From positions 52,231,271 through 52,295,270 of the forward strand of contig CP137666.1 of assembly GCA_037976565.1 (NCBI GenBank): a stretch of DNA of 64,000 nt, read 5' to 3'. The DNA is from Mesocentrotus franciscanus (lineage: Eukaryota; Echinodermata; Echinoidea; Camarodonta; Strongylocentrotidae). A program made the position numbers and the translations under genes. Shown here piece after piece: positions 26,067-38,090 of the stretch. The first letter of the stretch is position 1. Each line of letters opens with the position of its first letter. The notes beneath the pieces are model-generated. The model saw nothing but the letters and a program-made list of their open reading frames with translations. It did not search any database and was not told where the DNA came from.

Positions 26067-26655
26067 TTAAAGGGAAATCCAACCCAAATAGACAACTACT
26101 CTAAAAGAAAGCAGAACAATCAGGGAAGCAAACTGATAAAAGTTTCAATTGAATCTGACTAAAAATATAAGAAAGTTATGAACTTTTGAAATTTGTAATC
26201 ACTATATGTATGGGCACTTCAAATTGGCTGAAGCGGTAATGTCAATGTGATGTGCCGGACTGCTTTCCCCTCTGTCCCAACATATAAAATGACTAAAATT
26301 TAAATTTGTCGAAAATTCATTGCTCAGGAGGGTTCATTCTTTTTAGAGGACCTATAATAATATGCTATCTATAATATATTTTGAGTAGTGCCCCAAGGGA
26401 GAAGAAAATTACGAGAAAAACAGAAATTAATGATAATTTTGGGGCAAATGGGAGAGTTATATCCACGTCCTACGTCACAATCCACTGACCGAACTACCAA
26501 TTTGAGATTCACATGGACTTGGTGATCCATATTTCAAACATTCATAACTTCCTTACTATTGGTCCGATTCATTTCACACTTTTGCCATTCTATTTCTTAT
26601 ATTTTTATGTTTTCATACAAATCAACTTATTACAAGGGTTGGATTGCCCTTTTAG
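26067..26655 (+). mobile_element. Miniature transposon, family C, copy 1 (about 590 bp)
   Basis: The left end TTAAAGGGAAATCCAACCC pairs with the right end GGGTTGGATTGCCCTTTTA. The second half closely matches 61390-61692 (TTTTTAGAGGACCT, then AATAATATGCTATC and TTTTGAGTAGTGCCC). The left end is on TTAA; the right end is TTTA here but TTAA in the other copy. Confidence 0.75.
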
Positions 26656-29586
26656 TGCTTTAGTTAGCCCACACGTATTCGCATGTTACAAGGGAAGGAC
26701 ATTTTAAAAGAAAAGGAATTTCCCATAGCAATTTGCGGGTGTACTACAATCAGTTCTTTGACATACAAGCAATTAAAATTGCCTCGTTTCAAGGATAGAT
26801 CATTGGAAACGTGCCACTTGTATACAGATCGGTAATTCTTCTCCCTTTCTTACACATCTCAGTTACAAAGGCTTCAATAATTTATCTTTGAATGGGTTTC
26901 AGAAAGGGCAAGTTTGGAGAATGAAATACTTAAGTGCTGATTTTTAACCTCTTTTACTATGAAAGTTAAACATCACTTAAAAGAACTTGCTTTACAGTTA
27001 GGCCGGCTTATACAATTATAAGATAAAGTACACTCTAGAGTGCTTTCAGCTCTCATGTAATGAAGCCATTTTAATTGCTTTTTTACACACAAAAAAATAT
27101 TAATCTAGTTTTCCCATGAAAAAGTGTTTATCAAACATACTCAAGTGATTTTTAAAGTATATATGGATTATTGCAATTTATGCTTATTTCATCTCACTGC
27201 TCTATAAAAAAGCAGATAAAAAGTGTTATTTGTGATGAGAATAGGGTCTTTTTTCATGTCAAGAGAGCAGAGGTGACTTTATCTAGATTTACCCCTCAAA
27301 TAAGAAAAACATTTATTCAAAATAAACAGACAAGCAAAAAAAACACCCCAAAACAAACAAACACACAGAAAAATGCTTCAGTTGGCAGTTGAACACTTCA
27401 TTTGTTTTCACATATTTTGAGGGTCAATTTGTCCTTGATAGCAGACCAAGAGCTTCTGTTCTATGGTAGCACAGATCACCATGACATGTTTTGTGTGTGC
27501 TGGTACCTCATTGGTAAGACTGGTTCTTGAATGCTTCTTCATACTATTTACTGTCTTTTGGACTACTTAAATACTGGAAGTGGTCCAGGACCAGGAGAGC
27601 ACTAGCTCTGAGCTGGCAGAACCCATTTAGGTGCATTTGTGTCTACATGCCCCCTCACATTAAGAGCTGGTGTTATGTACAACATATCATCTGGTGATTG
27701 CTTTAATAAGCCAGTTCATAGTTGCAGTCTGAGCATGAGCAGATAAAGGTCATTGCAGACCAAATTGTGAAATGCACGGATACAAAATACTGGATACGTG
27801 CTCATGAAAGTTATGTAATCATTATTCATTCATGCACAAGCAGTGCCCTCCATGATACACAGGTGGAAGTATTCTTTGAAAAGGGAAACAAAGGCTATGT
27901 ATGTTAGCACCTCCATCGCTGTAGGAGTGATAATTTCAAAATGTCTAAGTGGGACCTCTTCATGTTTTGGAGATCTGTGAATATTCGGGGTCATTTGGGA
28001 CATGTGCTAACCGTGAACTGGTCTATTGCTTCATGCAGGCCTTGTTTTGTCAAAGATATAAGGTTAAGGTTGCAGTTAAGATTTCTAAAGTTTGGTTTAG
28101 GATTAGTGTTAGGGTTAGGGACGATGTTTGGTCCAGGATTGAAGGTGAGAATTCTGTTAGTGTAGGATATTGACTGCAGAGCAGTTGTCACTATGCGGTA
28201 CAACCTCAGAGTGCTAGCATTCAGGATGATCCAGCTGAGAACAAAAATGTGAATGAGGCTTTTGATCGAGAGAAAGTCCTCACTTGATTATAAGGATTAT
28301 TCTGTTACCCATGCAGCTAGACTCTTTTCTGGAGAAGCCATGAGATGCATGATATGTATGCCACCAGCTCTTAAACAGTATGCAGATACTGTTTCTTCAA
28401 TCTACTGAAGGCATTTGAAGGGAAGTTCCCTCCTAGTTAAAGCAATTAGCTTTAGGTAATGTACCTGTTATATGATATCGTTGTTTTTAACGATTATGTC
28501 TTTGCCATTGAGCTGTAGAATATATGCCAGATTTTGACCTCGTTACATTTCACTGTTTTGGGTGTAAAAGCTTTTTTGTTGTGGAAACAAGACTTAAGTG
28601 ACATATTTGCCTAAGGCATGTGAATGAGGATTGGGATGTGGCTGTTTAGGGGGAAAAAGATCTGTCATTGACTCAACATCTAGCTAAGCAGACATAAGAT
28701 CATGGAATGTTTATCAATAGACATTACAGTTGCAATGCTGAAATCACTCGTTCCTGAAAAAAAAAAAGATTCTGGTAATATCTGGTTTGCTTTATTTGGT
28801 TCTTGTGTTTTGTGCTAACTTTTTAATTCAAGGATGGAAATCAACTCGCCACAAAATCAACAGAGCTGACTCACAGACTTTCATTGCTAAATGGAATGCA
28901 TTCACAGAGTATGTGGAAAGTATTTGGGAGAATTAAGCTTTTAATCAATCACTGATCTATTGCGGCTTGCCATTTTACATTATAAATCTGTGAATTACAT
29001 CAAATGTATGGCGTATTACAGATGGATAGGTATATGTTATAAAGCTCATAATTTTTGAGAGATTTTGGGCTTGATGTGATGAATAGAACTGTTTAATAAT
29101 TGTATGCATACTCTTTGAACAGAAGTTTCTCTTGATGACTGCAAAGCTTGCCAGAGGCTTGCTGAACATAGCAACAGCCAATGTATGCAAGGTGAATTCC
29201 ATCCATAAATATTTTTCATAGCAGGTGAATCAAATGGTTGGTAACCAAGGATGTGGTAGAGAAACATGCATAAATTATAAAGATGTTATGCCTTAAGGGG
29301 CTTTCACACTGGGCCATGCGTAGTGTTGCGTACCGACTACGCCAAGCGTACGCTGCCCTACGCTGGCCTACCAAATTTTGTAAATTCAAAGCCCATCAAT
29401 TTTACTTCTTCATTTAGCTTTCTTTGCTGAATGTTGAAATGATTACACAAGCATCTTCCTAGCTGTTATAAAAATTTGAGTATATTACATGTAAATCTAC
29501 CATAATTCTATCTTGTTATCTAATTTAGAACTTTCAGAGCAAGAGGAACAAACCTTTTTAATGTCAATGCTGGAAAGAGAAATGAA
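26656..29586. other. Intergenic or intronic, no gene seen
   Basis: AT-rich and largely unique. A GTTAGGGTTAGGG pair near 28108 is too short to be telomeric. A CpG-rich stretch at about 29300-29375 (TACGCC, GTACGC, CTACGC) starts next to TTAAGGGGCTTTCACACTGG and may be a decayed transposon end. Confidence 0.5.
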
Positions 29587-29637
29587 CTGTTTGGAACCAG
29601 CACAGAATTAATGCCTCTCTGGCTCCAAACAGATGAC
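29587..29637. repeat. Short GAGCCAGAAGGG-family hairpin
   Basis: CTGTTTGGAACCAG and CTGGCTCCAAACAG are inverted arms around a loop that retains ATTAATGCC. It is a compact or internally deleted copy. Confidence 0.6.
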
Positions 29638-29736
29638 ATATTATCAATTGGAAATACTTTTCAAAATGATAATATTACAGAAAGTGTATTGCAAACATTT
29701 GTTGAAATATGATGCTTGTTTGTTGAATGTTCTATA

Positions 29737-29817
29737 TTGTCTAACTGGAGCCAGAAGGGCTTTAACTCATGTATTTTAACACAGAGAGTTAACGCCCATC
29801 TGGCTCTGAACAGATGA
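29737..29817. repeat. GAGCCAGAAGGG hairpin family, well-preserved copy
   Basis: The left arm GGAGCCAGAAGGGCTTTAAC pairs with the right arm GTTAACGCCCATCTGGCTC. The outer CAGATGATA matches the other copies. It lies 100 bp from the short copy at 29587. Confidence 0.75.
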
Positions 29818-30545
29818 TACAAAACAAAAATTGTACTCTTTCTCTCTTGATCTCCTCCTTGGAACTTCTTGTGATTTGCTAGGATTAGAAGGGGGAAAAA
29901 AAGATGTCGTCCAAGACGTATGACAAAATTTGCAAGTTGCCGTTCATCCAGGGTCGCACAGGAGATGTCAGTCAAAGTTAATACGCGAGGCCAGATGGGA
30001 CTTAATACCATAAGGGCTGTCAAAGGAGAAGAATACAAGGTCTCATGTGCCATGCATCATGCATATAAATAAAAAACTGGAACAATAATGCATGCTCGTT
30101 AACTCTCACCATCTTTCATCGGCATGTTGAAAGTAAATAGTGATGCATTAAGAGCATTAACATGTATATTGTTCATTGCTCATAGGTCCATGGTTTGATA
30201 AGTGCTATCTTTATTTTTGTAATAAGGCATTAGTTACAGTAAATGCACATTACAGAGCCATCGCCTGTCCAGTTAACAAGAGATTGGCACGTTTCAAATT
30301 AGTCCTCATGAAGAAAACAAATGCTTGGGTACCTGCTAGAACGGTTTTACTTTATGTTCATCTCAAAAAGAGAAAGAGATACTGTTGCAGCAGAAATTAA
30401 AATGTAAATTAATGGAAGGGGAAATGATGTGGAGATGAAAATGCTCATTAGAAGTAATTCTGCTCAAGAATCATCCATATATGGACACTCCCTGAGAAGC
30501 GTATTAAATATTTAAGAATTGCAAATTGACAAAAAAATATTTTGC
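29818..30545. other. Intergenic or intronic, nothing firm
   Basis: Positions 29840-30060 are complex, slightly GC-richer sequence without repeats. No exon is supported. Confidence 0.5.
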
Positions 30546-30750
30546 AAAATACTATGAAAATAAAGAATGCATGCTTCTCTAAGTATATCTCTAGATCTCG
30601 GATCTTTATTAAGAATTGCAAGAAATATCTGTAATGTTTCCAGAAAATGTCTGAAGTTGAAAAATACTATGAAAGTAAAGAATGCATCCTTAATAATGCT
30701 TCTGTAAAAGCATGTCTCTAGTTCCTGGATCTTTCATCAAAGACTGACAG
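30546..30750. repeat. Direct duplication, period 115 bp
   Basis: AAAATACTATGAAA-TAAAGAATGCAT begins both units, at 30546 and 30661. Both continue to CTCTAG and then GGATCTTT. Two diverged copies. Confidence 0.65.
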
Positions 30751-31258
30751 ATCCAGGAGTCTGTAAGGGGATGGGTGGGTACAAGTCAAAGAGGTCTCTG
30801 ACAAGGAGAGAAAAAAAAAATTGCTCACATATAGTACGAGTACTTTTTTAATCTGAAATTTTTGACAAGCAAAAAACAGACAACAAAAGGGGGAACATCA
30901 TTTAAGGTGTTAATTTACTTTATAAAAACAGATGGGTTGTAAATAAAAGGGAAGGGGCATGTGTGCCCTAATCTTCTCCCGATCCACCACTAACTACACA
31001 TACCAACATCAGTACTTTTTAGCATGCGATGTACATGTACTCACACCTTTTTGGGTCAAGTAGGACAGTGTACAGGAAGGTGGGAAGGCTTTCATGCTCC
31101 TAATCTAGACCATCAACAATTTTCTTTGATGGCATCAAGGGGTCTCATTCTCCCAATCACTTAAGAAAGGGTCCAATTTCTGTGAGTCGATGCCGGTGAT
31201 AAGGAGCCTTGGGTATCCTGCATCAACATGGAAGATGGGAAGGTAGCTCTGGTCTTTT
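30751..31258. other. Intergenic or intronic, nothing recognised
   Basis: AGATCCAGGAGTC at about 30749 and TCTCCCGATCCACCAC near 30980 look like decayed hAT-type ends, but no matching pair or target duplication is visible. Confidence 0.4.
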
Positions 31259-31358
31259 TTAACCCTTTGACTAGAGTGAGCAGGATAGCTAGGACTGGGA
31301 TCTACTCTATATGAATTTGTGTGTTTTACCAATATTAAACATGGACTTGATGGGTTAA
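31259..31358. mobile_element. Small TTAA-ended element, family E (100 bp)
   Basis: The left end TTAACCCTTTGACTAG pairs imperfectly with the right end GACTTGATGGGTTAA. It matches the family at 17156 and 58333 in its ends and size class. Confidence 0.5.
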
Positions 31359-32639
31359 ACTAGGTAGAGTCATATTTAACATCTTACAATGGGTTAATTA
31401 TTGTCCTAGACTACTAGAAACAGTTATCTTATTATTTTACTGTCATCTTTTTTTCATCTTTCCGTTCTTAGTCTCTTAGGCTAGTGAAGAAAAAGCATGC
31501 CATAGTGTATAGAGAGTGTAAGCTTGATATGAACTATTACCTTTCAGTCACAACCATTATCAGTCTTATCAAGCTATTAAAGCAACTTGGATTTACCAAT
31601 TATATTTTCTGCCTTTTGTCAAATCTGCTATGATGTTTATGCTTCCCTGGACAACACAGTTTGTTTAACTTTTAATTTTAACCATTGATATTCAGTTTTT
31701 ATCATCAAAGTGAATCTATTATAAACACAAGTTGTTCTTTTCTTCATATCTATTTTTTAATATGAGTGAATAATTTACAGTAATCATGATTTCTCATGAC
31801 AGAATTAATGAGTCAAAATTATATTCTAGTTTTCCAAATGGATCAGCATTCAACAGTCATTTATTTTACTTTCTTGGTGAGAAGTATATATGTTTGCCTG
31901 CATGCCATGCCATGAAGTATAAAAAAGTTACAATTTCAATATATGTTTTTGTGGCAGTGGAGATGTGCCTGCTAATTATAACGTTCATCTTAGGCACTTG
32001 TAGTGTGAACATGCTCCTGACAATGTCATCTTGGTTGTTGACAACCACACACATGTCCAGGTGCCTCCTTGGTTTGAAATACAACTCGTTTGATTCTTCC
32101 TGACATGGAGATGGTAGAAAGTGGATGATAGATGGCAACATACGGAGGACACACATACAGCTCACCGGCACAAAGCGATCTCATCCCACGTGTATGTAAA
32201 TTGGATTAGCGGATAACCTGTTGCATTCTGCTTGTTTCCGATGAGCTGCATATAATTTAGAATGGTTTAGACGCCTTATACCCATTAAAATGCTGGGTAG
32301 ATGTAACTGATGTTCAAAGGCAATGGCATTATGGACTCGCGGTATTAAGAGGGCTAGCGCATCGACGATGGAGCCATTGTAGCTCGACAATGCATGCAAT
32401 AATTGGCTGCTTACAGAATGGGATCCGTGGATGCTTGGATAATATATGTTCGCATAATATACTTGACAGTTCTTCATGCCATTTATTTTGTTCTGCCGTG
32501 CTTTCCAACATCTTGGCACTCTTCTTGTAATTCAATGGTGCATCATGGTTGATGTGGAGATGTACACTCTTCAGCTGGCAATAACATCAAAATGTACATT
32601 TCCTCAGAAGTGAACCTAATGGTTTTGTAGTTCATTGTA
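31359..32639. other. Intergenic or intronic, no gene seen
   Basis: Two moderate open frames (31866-32171 and 32181-32519, minus strand) show no domain or splice context. Confidence 0.55.
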
Positions 32640-32945
32640 TTTGAAAGGGAAGAAATGCAGGATGACAAAAAGACAAGATAAAGAGGCAGGAGAGAGATAG
32701 AGGGAGGAGGGAGAGAGTGGGGGAAGGATAGAGAGAGAGAAGAGGAAGATTGTGGGGGGCAGATGTAGGGGTAGGTTGAAAATGGAGAAAGATGGAGACA
32801 CAGAAAATAAAAAAGTATAAATTACCCTCTATAACAGAAATACAGGAGAGGGGGGAGAAAGAGGGGGAGAGAGAGAGAGAGAGGGAGAGAGAGAGGGAGG
32901 GAGGGAGCAATGACGGAAGGGAGAGGGGGGGGGGTAGAGAAAGAC
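32640..32945. repeat. (GA)n-type purine-rich tract
   Basis: GAGAGA, GGGAGG and GGGGG runs over about 300 bp. Leu/Ser/Pro-rich minus-strand frames are artefacts of it. Confidence 0.85.
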
Positions 32946-33235
32946 ATAGGCAAATAGAGAGAAGTGAGATAACAAAAAAGATACATACATGTAGATAGAT
33001 TGCTCTCTTTGTCCTCATAGAGAGAGAGTAACAGATGGAGGAACAGACAAAATAGAAATAAAGTGACAGGGCGAAAAACAAGTAGAAAAGCATTGATACT
33101 GGCTAGCAATTTGTGATATGGAGCTGAAAATTATTTAAGATATAAATCAGTTTTTATAAAGGATTACCATGACTACAAGCTTAGCTTATGTGGCAATTCT
33201 TCTTCATGACTATTTTATGTTAGTATTAAATGTAA
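32946..33235. other. Intergenic, nothing recognised
   Basis: AT-rich sequence between the purine tract and the ACTAG element. Confidence 0.5.
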
Positions 33236-33735
33236 ACTAGCAGGACCCGTGGAAAATCCACGGGATTCTAGGGAGGGTGGGGGGTTGAAAATAGATATGT
33301 GCTAACGATTATTATTATCAATATTATATTTTTTTTTTGATTTTTTTTTTTTTTAAATAATATTTTTTAAAGATAATTTCTTTTTATCATTTTATAATTT
33401 TTCTTCTTCTTTTCATTAATATTGTACTCGTTAGAATATCAACCTTTTGTTTGCTGTCCCATGTATCATTTTGAATTTTTTTTTATAAATATGTATCATG
33501 TAATAAAACTTGAAAATTGGAAGAAAACAGTTGTAATTAAAATTGATGCATATATTTTAGACTAATACTTTTTTTACTTTCGTTAATTACGATTATTGTC
33601 GTCACTTAAATTCGTTCCTACTTTTTCACTATCCCTTTCCGGATCCTCACTCTCGTTATCTATACGAATATTGTTGTCATGCATGCACTGAAAATAATAT
33701 ACAAATATACAAATATAAAATGACACTGAGGATCT

Positions 33736-33850
33736 AGCTAAAACTATTCGCATCGAAGGAACATCAAATCGTATTATATTCTCCCGAGGGCCATCGCGGC
33801 CCGAGGGAGAACAGTACTATTGATGTTCCTGAGTGCGAATAGTTTTAGCT
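33736..33850. repeat. Foldback with about 55-bp arms
   Basis: AGCTAAAACTATTCGCA, then AGGAACATCAA, TTCTCCC and GGGCC on the left, pair with the inverted series on the right. The tip is GGGCCATCGCGGCCC. Only short internal stretches fail to pair. Confidence 0.85.
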
Positions 33851-33896
33851 TGTTCGAGAATGAGTCATTGTATATTTGTTTTATATCCCTTCCACC

Positions 33897-35288
33897 CAGG
33901 CGCGGATCCAGGATTCCTTAGGGGGCCCAAATTTGAAGTTATGCGAGCCAAATATTGGTACGTAATGAGCAAAACGTTTTTTTTTTTTTTTTGGGAGGCG
34001 GGGCAGACAAAACATCCGCATCACCCCACTCTTACATGCAAGCCCCGCTCAACGTTTTCAAAGTGATTCGGGGTCAAGGCGGAGCCCCAGAAGCTCAGGG
34101 TTTTAGGCATTAAATTACCGTCAGATAAGCATCCAGGGGTCCGCCTTAGGGCCATTGAGTGGGTCCAGGGGCAGAGCCACCGGAAGTTCAGGGGTTTTAG
34201 GCATTTAATTACGGTCAGATGAGTATAATTTGATACCTTATTTGTGGCACTGGCAGGTCACTCATTGGCGTGGGGTCCAGGGGGCGGAGCCCCCAGAAGC
34301 TCAGGGGTTTTAGGCATTTAATCACGGTCAGATGAGCATATTTTGATACCTCATTATTTTGTGACACTGGCAGGTCACTATTCTTTCTTTCTTTCTCTCT
34401 TTCTTTCTATTTCTCTTTAATATACTTTTCCACAAAAAGTGGGGAGGGGGGGGAGCTCGAGCCCCGAGCCCTGCCGTTCCGCGGACCCTGACATGTAGGC
34501 CTCTAAATAAGCATATTTTTTGCCTGACTGTAAATTTGGGAATTTGTCATTTTCCAACAAACGCATACAAAAGTATAATGTACTAAAAATCTCGGAAAAT
34601 TATGTCATTTCAGCAACATTTGTAAATCACCGGTATCGAATTAGAAATAAACCACGTTTGAATTTTATTTGGGGCAGGCCCCAAGCACCCAAGCCCCGTC
34701 AGTACGCAAGCGCCCGATCTACACCTTGTTGGCGGGAAAATCGCAACTGATCTCCCTACCTTTCTTCTTTCTCTTTTTTTTCTTTCCTTCCCTTCTTTCT
34801 CTCTCTTTTAGGTTTGCTGGGGAAGGGAGGCAAGGGCCGATTCACACGTTTTGGCGGGATTAATCGCAACTGATCTCCCTTCTTTTCACCCTTTTCTTTT
34901 CTTACTCTTTTTTGTTCCATTTTAGCTCTCTTTTGTTGGCGGGGCGGGGGAGGCAAGGTTTTTTTGGCCCTCGATTCACAACTTGTTGGCGAGAAAATTG
35001 CAACTGATATCCCCCTTCTTTTCCTTTCTTCCTCTTTTTTCTTTCTCTTTATCTCCTCTTTTCCTTTTTTCTTTCCCTTTCCTTCCTTCTCTCTTATTTT
35101 GTTGATGGGGGGGGGAACAACAGGGAGGCAAGGCCCTTTCGCCCCATCTCCTTCTTATTTACACCTTTTCTTTTCTTCTTCCTCTTCTTTCTTTCCCTTT
35201 CTCTCTTTCCCTTCTTTTCCTTCTCTCTCTCTCTTTTTTTCTTTGCTGGGGGGGGGACCAAGGCCCCTGCCCCCTGGATCCGCGCCTG
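33897..35288 (+). mobile_element. hAT-type DNA transposon, copy 2 (1392 bp)
   Basis: The ends CAGGCGCGGATCCAGG and CCTGGATCCGCGCCTG are perfect 16-bp inverted repeats. A perfect 8-bp target duplication CTTCCACC lies at 33889-33896 and 35289-35296. The internal layout matches hAT copy 1 in reverse: the 115-bp array at about 34080-34380, then pyrimidine-rich units at about 34740-35260. The perfect ends suggest a young insertion. No transposase is seen. Confidence 0.93.
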
Positions 35289-35849
35289 CTTCCACCTGTA
35301 GGCCTATCATTCCTTGCACACTTCTGTAATAGCATGTACGTACCGTACTCACATTCACATCACATTCAAAAAAGAAATAAAAGAAAACAACAATTGCACG
35401 GCTCAAACATGAAACATTGAATGATCTAAATACACGCTATATACAGGTACTACATGCAGTATAGCTAGAGTGCTGCAGTTACTGCATAGGTTAAATTGCA
35501 TTGTGTGAGCGCCGTGACTGGCCTGACACCGCGGGAGTTGCCCGTGCGGAGGCATGTGATATTACCTAAGCTCGCTGAATTTTTCTTCTCTTCAGTTATA
35601 TGGTCTCGACATTTACAATCTATTTGCGTTATTATTGTTGTGATTTCAATGTAGTTTTCATGAAAAGACCAATAAAGCAGAAGCTTGGACTATGATTATG
35701 TTGGCATGGTCCACAGAATTTGTACAAATATATTCAAAGTAAAGATTTTACGCGAAAAATCGGACTGTTTGTGCCAATATATTGTAACCGTCGCACGAAT
35801 TATCTCGACTGTGTGTGTACGTGTGTGAGCGTAGAACCACGTATTACGT

Positions 35850-35905
35850 TGACGTCAGTTTGGCTGATGCGTATATATAGCAAGATGCCTCACACGGGAT
35901 AGGCC
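35850..35905 (+). promoter_or_regulatory. Candidate core promoter: CRE palindrome plus TATA-like box
   Basis: TGACGTCA is at 35850-35857 and TATATATA at 35872-35879, 14 bp apart. This spacing suits a CREB/ATF-responsive TATA promoter with initiation near 35905. No downstream coding exon is recognised. The TATA-like part recurs in degenerate form in the tandem unit that follows. Confidence 0.3.
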
Positions 35906-36097
35906 CAACCCATCGCATCATGCATGTGCTACGCTACATGACGTGAGTGGAGTGTCTCTTGATAAAGTATCTCTTTGATTAGACTGCATATAGCAAGATG
36001 CCTAACACGGATAGGCCCTACCCTTTGCGACGTGCATATTTGCTACAACACATCATGGACTGGACTGTCTCTTGATAGTGTGATCTCTTTGATTAGA
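35873..36097. repeat. Tandem duplication, period about 113 bp
   Basis: TATAGCAAGATGCCT and CACACGGGATAGGCCC at 35873 recur with small changes from about 35987. Both units end in TCTCTTTGATTAGAC. Confidence 0.75.
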
Positions 36098-36400
36098 CGT
36101 GCAGAGGGCGGGTGCACGCCTCGCCGACTCACTCGCGGGTTCGTCGCCTCCTTGCACGGACGACGCCGGCCGTGCTCGTCCGCCCGTCCTCCCGGGACCC
36201 CGAAACCACCTTTTAACGACATGGACGGCGACCACGGGTCGACGTGGCACGCGACATGCCCGATCCCATCCGCTCGAATTGTGTCGCCGTTCCCGCGCCA
36301 CGGCAGAGGCGGGCAGGGTCGAGGAAAGACGGGTTTGATGTCAAGAAATTCACATTGGCAGACCGTTACGCACCCCCCGCGGCGATTTTGCGTATTAATA
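36098..36400. other. GC- and CpG-rich island in AT-rich surroundings
   Basis: A stretch of about 240 bp is dense in CG (for example GACGACGCCGGCC, CGTCCGCCCGTCC) while both flanks are AT-rich. Open frames exist on both strands because stops are rare at this composition; none shows a known domain. It may be internal sequence of the surrounding element or recently transferred DNA. I cannot assign a function. Confidence 0.5.
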
Positions 36401-38050
36401 TATAGATATTTAACGTTGATGATCTATTAATTATAGAATTTGTTTATCATCATGATTTATGTTGTATTAAGTTTGTAACTTTGGAAAAAGACCATGAAGA
36501 AAATCAATCAATCAATCAATCAAATCAAATCAAATCAAATAGATATTGGATGCAATGAATACTTGTCAATGACAAATGTGATTGTTCATTAGTGCATCAG
36601 CATTGCTTATTAACATGTTTAAACTTAAGCTAATATCTAAAATATACATGCATATTTGTTTGGAGGGTACGTGGTCTGACTATTACTAATTATTGAATAT
36701 TTGTATTGGATTTAGGTTCAATATAAACACATTTTCCTCTGACTACAAATGATTAAAATGATACAAGCAATAACCTTACGCTATTTTTAGGGGCATATAT
36801 TTTGTGTGCATGTGTGTGCCATAACTTCCTTGTCTATGTGCTTATATTAGGACTGTATGTTATTCATGCTTTTAATGAGAACACATATTGATTATTAGAA
36901 TAGCAGTAGACATTTGATAGTAAAATACATATTTGGATTCTTGCATATTGAAAGAAGAGTAAACAGAACATTTGTAGATCTAGAACGATGAGCTCTTGAC
37001 CTGTATTGTGAGCATGCCTTTACTTCATGTTGTTTCCGACATTGCATGTAAGACATACATACATGTACGATGTATGGTGGAGAACTTGAACATATGGTGA
37101 ATGTTTAAGCAGACCTATCAATTGCTTATATTGATTGTGATACCAAACAATAGCAATTACCCAGAGCGGATATTGATCCGTTCATCCAGACTCCTCTATT
37201 CTAGACTAGGGCTGACTGGCTTTTACTGAGAGATACCCTGCTAATTAATCTTACTTCTTTGTTCAAAATGAATTGATATTATCTGCAATCCATCAACTAG
37301 GTGGACCCTCTCATGTTTTCTCATTGTTATTGTAAGTAGGTTAAGCAAGGAAAAAGGCTTTGTGAAAGCTTAATTGCTTTTTTTCCCTGTGGCTGAATTA
37401 ACCTTGGTTAAACAATAATATAATCTTATTCTATTAAACATTGTTAACTTCAAGTAATGCATAATCAATAAATCAATAGTTCTATGGCTCTTTAGATACT
37501 TCATATCTTCTTAAATTGCAAAAGCATGATACATGTTCAATGTTTCACATGTCTTGGGTCCTTTTTCAATTACATTTCTACGGGACTAGCTATTACGTCT
37601 TAAACAGGGTGCCTTGGTGAGTCAAACAAGTCGCCTTCTTGCTGCATGTTTAAGCTTCAGTAAAAAGGGAATGTGGCTTGATACACTTTGCTTTGCAGTT
37701 AGTTTCAATCATAACTGCAAGAAGTAGTTTTTCTTTTTTTTTATAAAGAAAGATGTGATATTAATGCACAAAGTTAAATTAATCTATCAATTATGACTCA
37801 TCAAAATACTCCATTCTATAAATCCAGTCAATTCTGGCAATGCCGGCAATGCCATTCGCAAGACAGCACTCCTGACATTCAAAATGGCTGACAACCTTAT
37901 TCACAGCGAGATGCTCAAAAACACATTACATGTAGCTTATTCATGGCTTTTTACATTGAGAGTGAAGCGTGCATTCTTCATGATGGCATTTCATGTCAAA
38001 GCAATTGTTTGTGTTCATGGTCGAAATTGCATACCGTAGGAAGTCTGTTT
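36401..38050. other. Intergenic, AT-rich; (AATC)n run at about 36502-36541
   Basis: The short AATC/AAATC run is followed by unique sequence with no gene or repeat boundary. Confidence 0.6.
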
Positions 38051-38090
38051 AATGGGCTATCAATCCGTTAAATGGGCTATCAATCCGTTA
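38051..38090. repeat. Perfect 20-bp tandem duplication
   Basis: AATGGGCTATCAATCCGTTA occurs twice, head to tail, with no differences. This suggests a recent slip or duplication. Confidence 0.95.

Larger units (their letters stand above)
33236..36408 (+). mobile_element. Candidate composite element with ACTAG start and CCCGTGGA hairpin (about 3.2 kb including a nested hAT)
   Basis: It starts ACTAGCAGGACCCGTGGA, a perfect 8-bp hairpin CCCGTGGA / TCCACGGG with a 3-base loop (33246-33264). The proposed right end, near GCGATTTTGCGTATTAATAT (about 36389-36408), is chosen from memory of similar marine-animal repeats and is uncertain. CCACGGGTC at 36232-36240 is the inverted match of GACCCGTGG at the left. 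Inside lie a foldback (33736-33850), hAT copy 2 (33897-35288), a tandem duplication (35873-36097) and a GC-rich block. Helentron-like is a guess. Confidence 0.35.

Noticed and set aside
28105..28122. TTAGGG-like repeats
   Set aside because: Only two perfect units; not an interstitial telomere tract.
30749..30985. Possible decayed hAT element
   Set aside because: End-like sequences exist but do not form matching inverted ends, and no 8-bp duplication is seen.
35975..36430. Open frames in the GC-rich block
   Set aside because: Both strands are open because of composition; no domain is seen.
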